Below, piece by piece: positions 6,077-6,381 of a stretch of 6,381 bases of DNA. Source of the stretch: Thermoanaerobacterales bacterium (lineage in GTDB: Bacteria > Bacillota > Thermosediminibacteria > Thermosediminibacterales > Tepidanaerobacteraceae); assembly GCA_012841995.1 (NCBI GenBank), contig DUTQ01000226.1, positions 1 through 6,381 of the forward strand, written 5' to 3'. Both the position numbers and the translations under genes were made by a program. The notes beneath the pieces are model-generated. The model saw only the letters and a list, made by a program, of their open reading frames with translations, was not told the origin of the DNA and did no database searches. Positions within the stretch are counted from its first letter, which is position 1. Each line of letters begins with the position of its first letter.

Positions 6077-6381
6077 TTATGCAAATCCAATCAGGACGGA
6101 TATTGCCAATGCTGCAAAGGCCATTAATGTCCAGATCAAGAATAGAGGTATTTGGAACTTTAGCCATTTATCAAAAGGTACCTTTGCGATTGCAATGGAG
6201 GATATAAGGATAGCATGAGTAGGTATAATGGTGTTACCAAAACCATCTGCAAGACAGTATGCCAGCACAGATACCTGCCTAGTAAGCCCTACAACATCTG
6301 CAAAGGGAGCCATTAAAGGCATTACAATTGCTGCTTTTCCAGAAGCGGAAGGAATGAAAAAGTTAAATACTAAGTTAACAA
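6077..6381 (-). CDS. YfcC/DcuC-type membrane transporter, C-terminal part (5' end outside window)
   Basis: The frame is open to the right edge on the - strand, giving the last 100 residues of a larger transporter. The sequence shows NFFIPSASGKAAIVMPLMAP, then FADVVGLTRQ and LADGFGNTIIPTHAIL, and ends with a hydrophobic helix of about 25 residues after KVPFDKWLKF. These are the conserved C-terminal blocks of the YfcC group in the C4-dicarboxylate/basic amino acid carrier superfamily (PF03606), whose full members have about 460-500 residues. The substrate is uncertain: family members are annotated as dicarboxylate or arginine/ornithine-type carriers. The ATG at 6322 is internal, since similarity continues upstream of it. 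The gene ends in TAA and is followed on its own strand by the repeat tail and then the hairpin terminator at 5915-5948. Nothing in the window ties it to the glutamate operon, which runs in the opposite direction. Confidence 0.85.
   Translation of the reverse strand, partial: VNLVFNFFIPSASGKAAIVMPLMAPFADVVGLTRQVSVLAYCLADGFGNTIIPTHAILISSIAIAKVPFDKWLKFQIPLFLIWTLMAFAALAISVLIGFA

Noticed and set aside
6177..6189. GGTACCTTTGCGA inside the YfcC-like gene, similar to GGCACCTTTGCGA at 6017-6029
   Set aside because: It encodes the conserved IAKVP stretch of the transporter, so the likeness to the repeat tail is probably chance.
5892..6207. Open frames on both strands over 5892-6167 (-) and 5944-6207 (+)
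   Set aside because: They run through the hairpin, repeat and palindromic tail and partly antisense to the YfcC-like gene; translations show no family features.

Overview
The window is AT-rich and carries strong Shine-Dalgarno sites, a probable TTG start and a catabolic operon for glutamate fermentation through 3-methylaspartate. This points to an anaerobic, amino-acid-fermenting member of the Clostridia; genus and species cannot be read from the sequence.

Positions 3-4941 (+ strand) hold five tightly packed genes that read as one operon. In order they are the C-terminal part of the glutamate mutase reactivation factor (glmL/mutL, cut by the left edge), the glutamate mutase large subunit (glmE/mutE), methylaspartate ammonia-lyase (mal), an AtuA-family protein (DUF1446) and a small DUF4387 protein. 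GlmE, with the small B12-binding subunit GlmS (not in the window, presumably upstream), would isomerise L-glutamate to (2S,3S)-3-methylaspartate. GlmL would exchange damaged cobalamin, and Mal would release ammonia to give mesaconate. No recognisable mesaconase or citramalate lyase follows. The last two genes form a pair of unknown biochemical function in the place where the next pathway step might be encoded, and they are the main unexplained biology here.

Positions 4942-6076 form an accessory, rearranged stretch. A near-identical composite repeat (a hairpin that can terminate in both directions, plus a 31-base block 30-35 bases further on) occurs at 4953-5051 and again at 5913-6014, about 960 bases apart in the same orientation. 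A diverged third copy of the distal part lies at 5649-5678. Between the two full copies are a small integral-membrane permease (- strand) and the remains of two small genes. One is a frameshifted DUF4258-like remnant (- strand) whose homology stops at the edge of the third repeat copy. The other is a short helical C-terminal tail (+ strand) ending just before the second hairpin. The repeat after 5913 runs into a GGCACC-rich tail with the palindrome GGTGCCTGGCACC, resembling REP-like elements associated with Y1/RAYT transposases in Firmicutes (from memory, not searched).

Positions 6077-6381 (- strand) are the C-terminal end of a YfcC/DcuC-type membrane transporter that continues past the right edge. 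The two full repeats sit at convergent gene ends (DUF4387 against permease; gene tail against YfcC), so they probably act as shared terminators as well as dispersed repeats.
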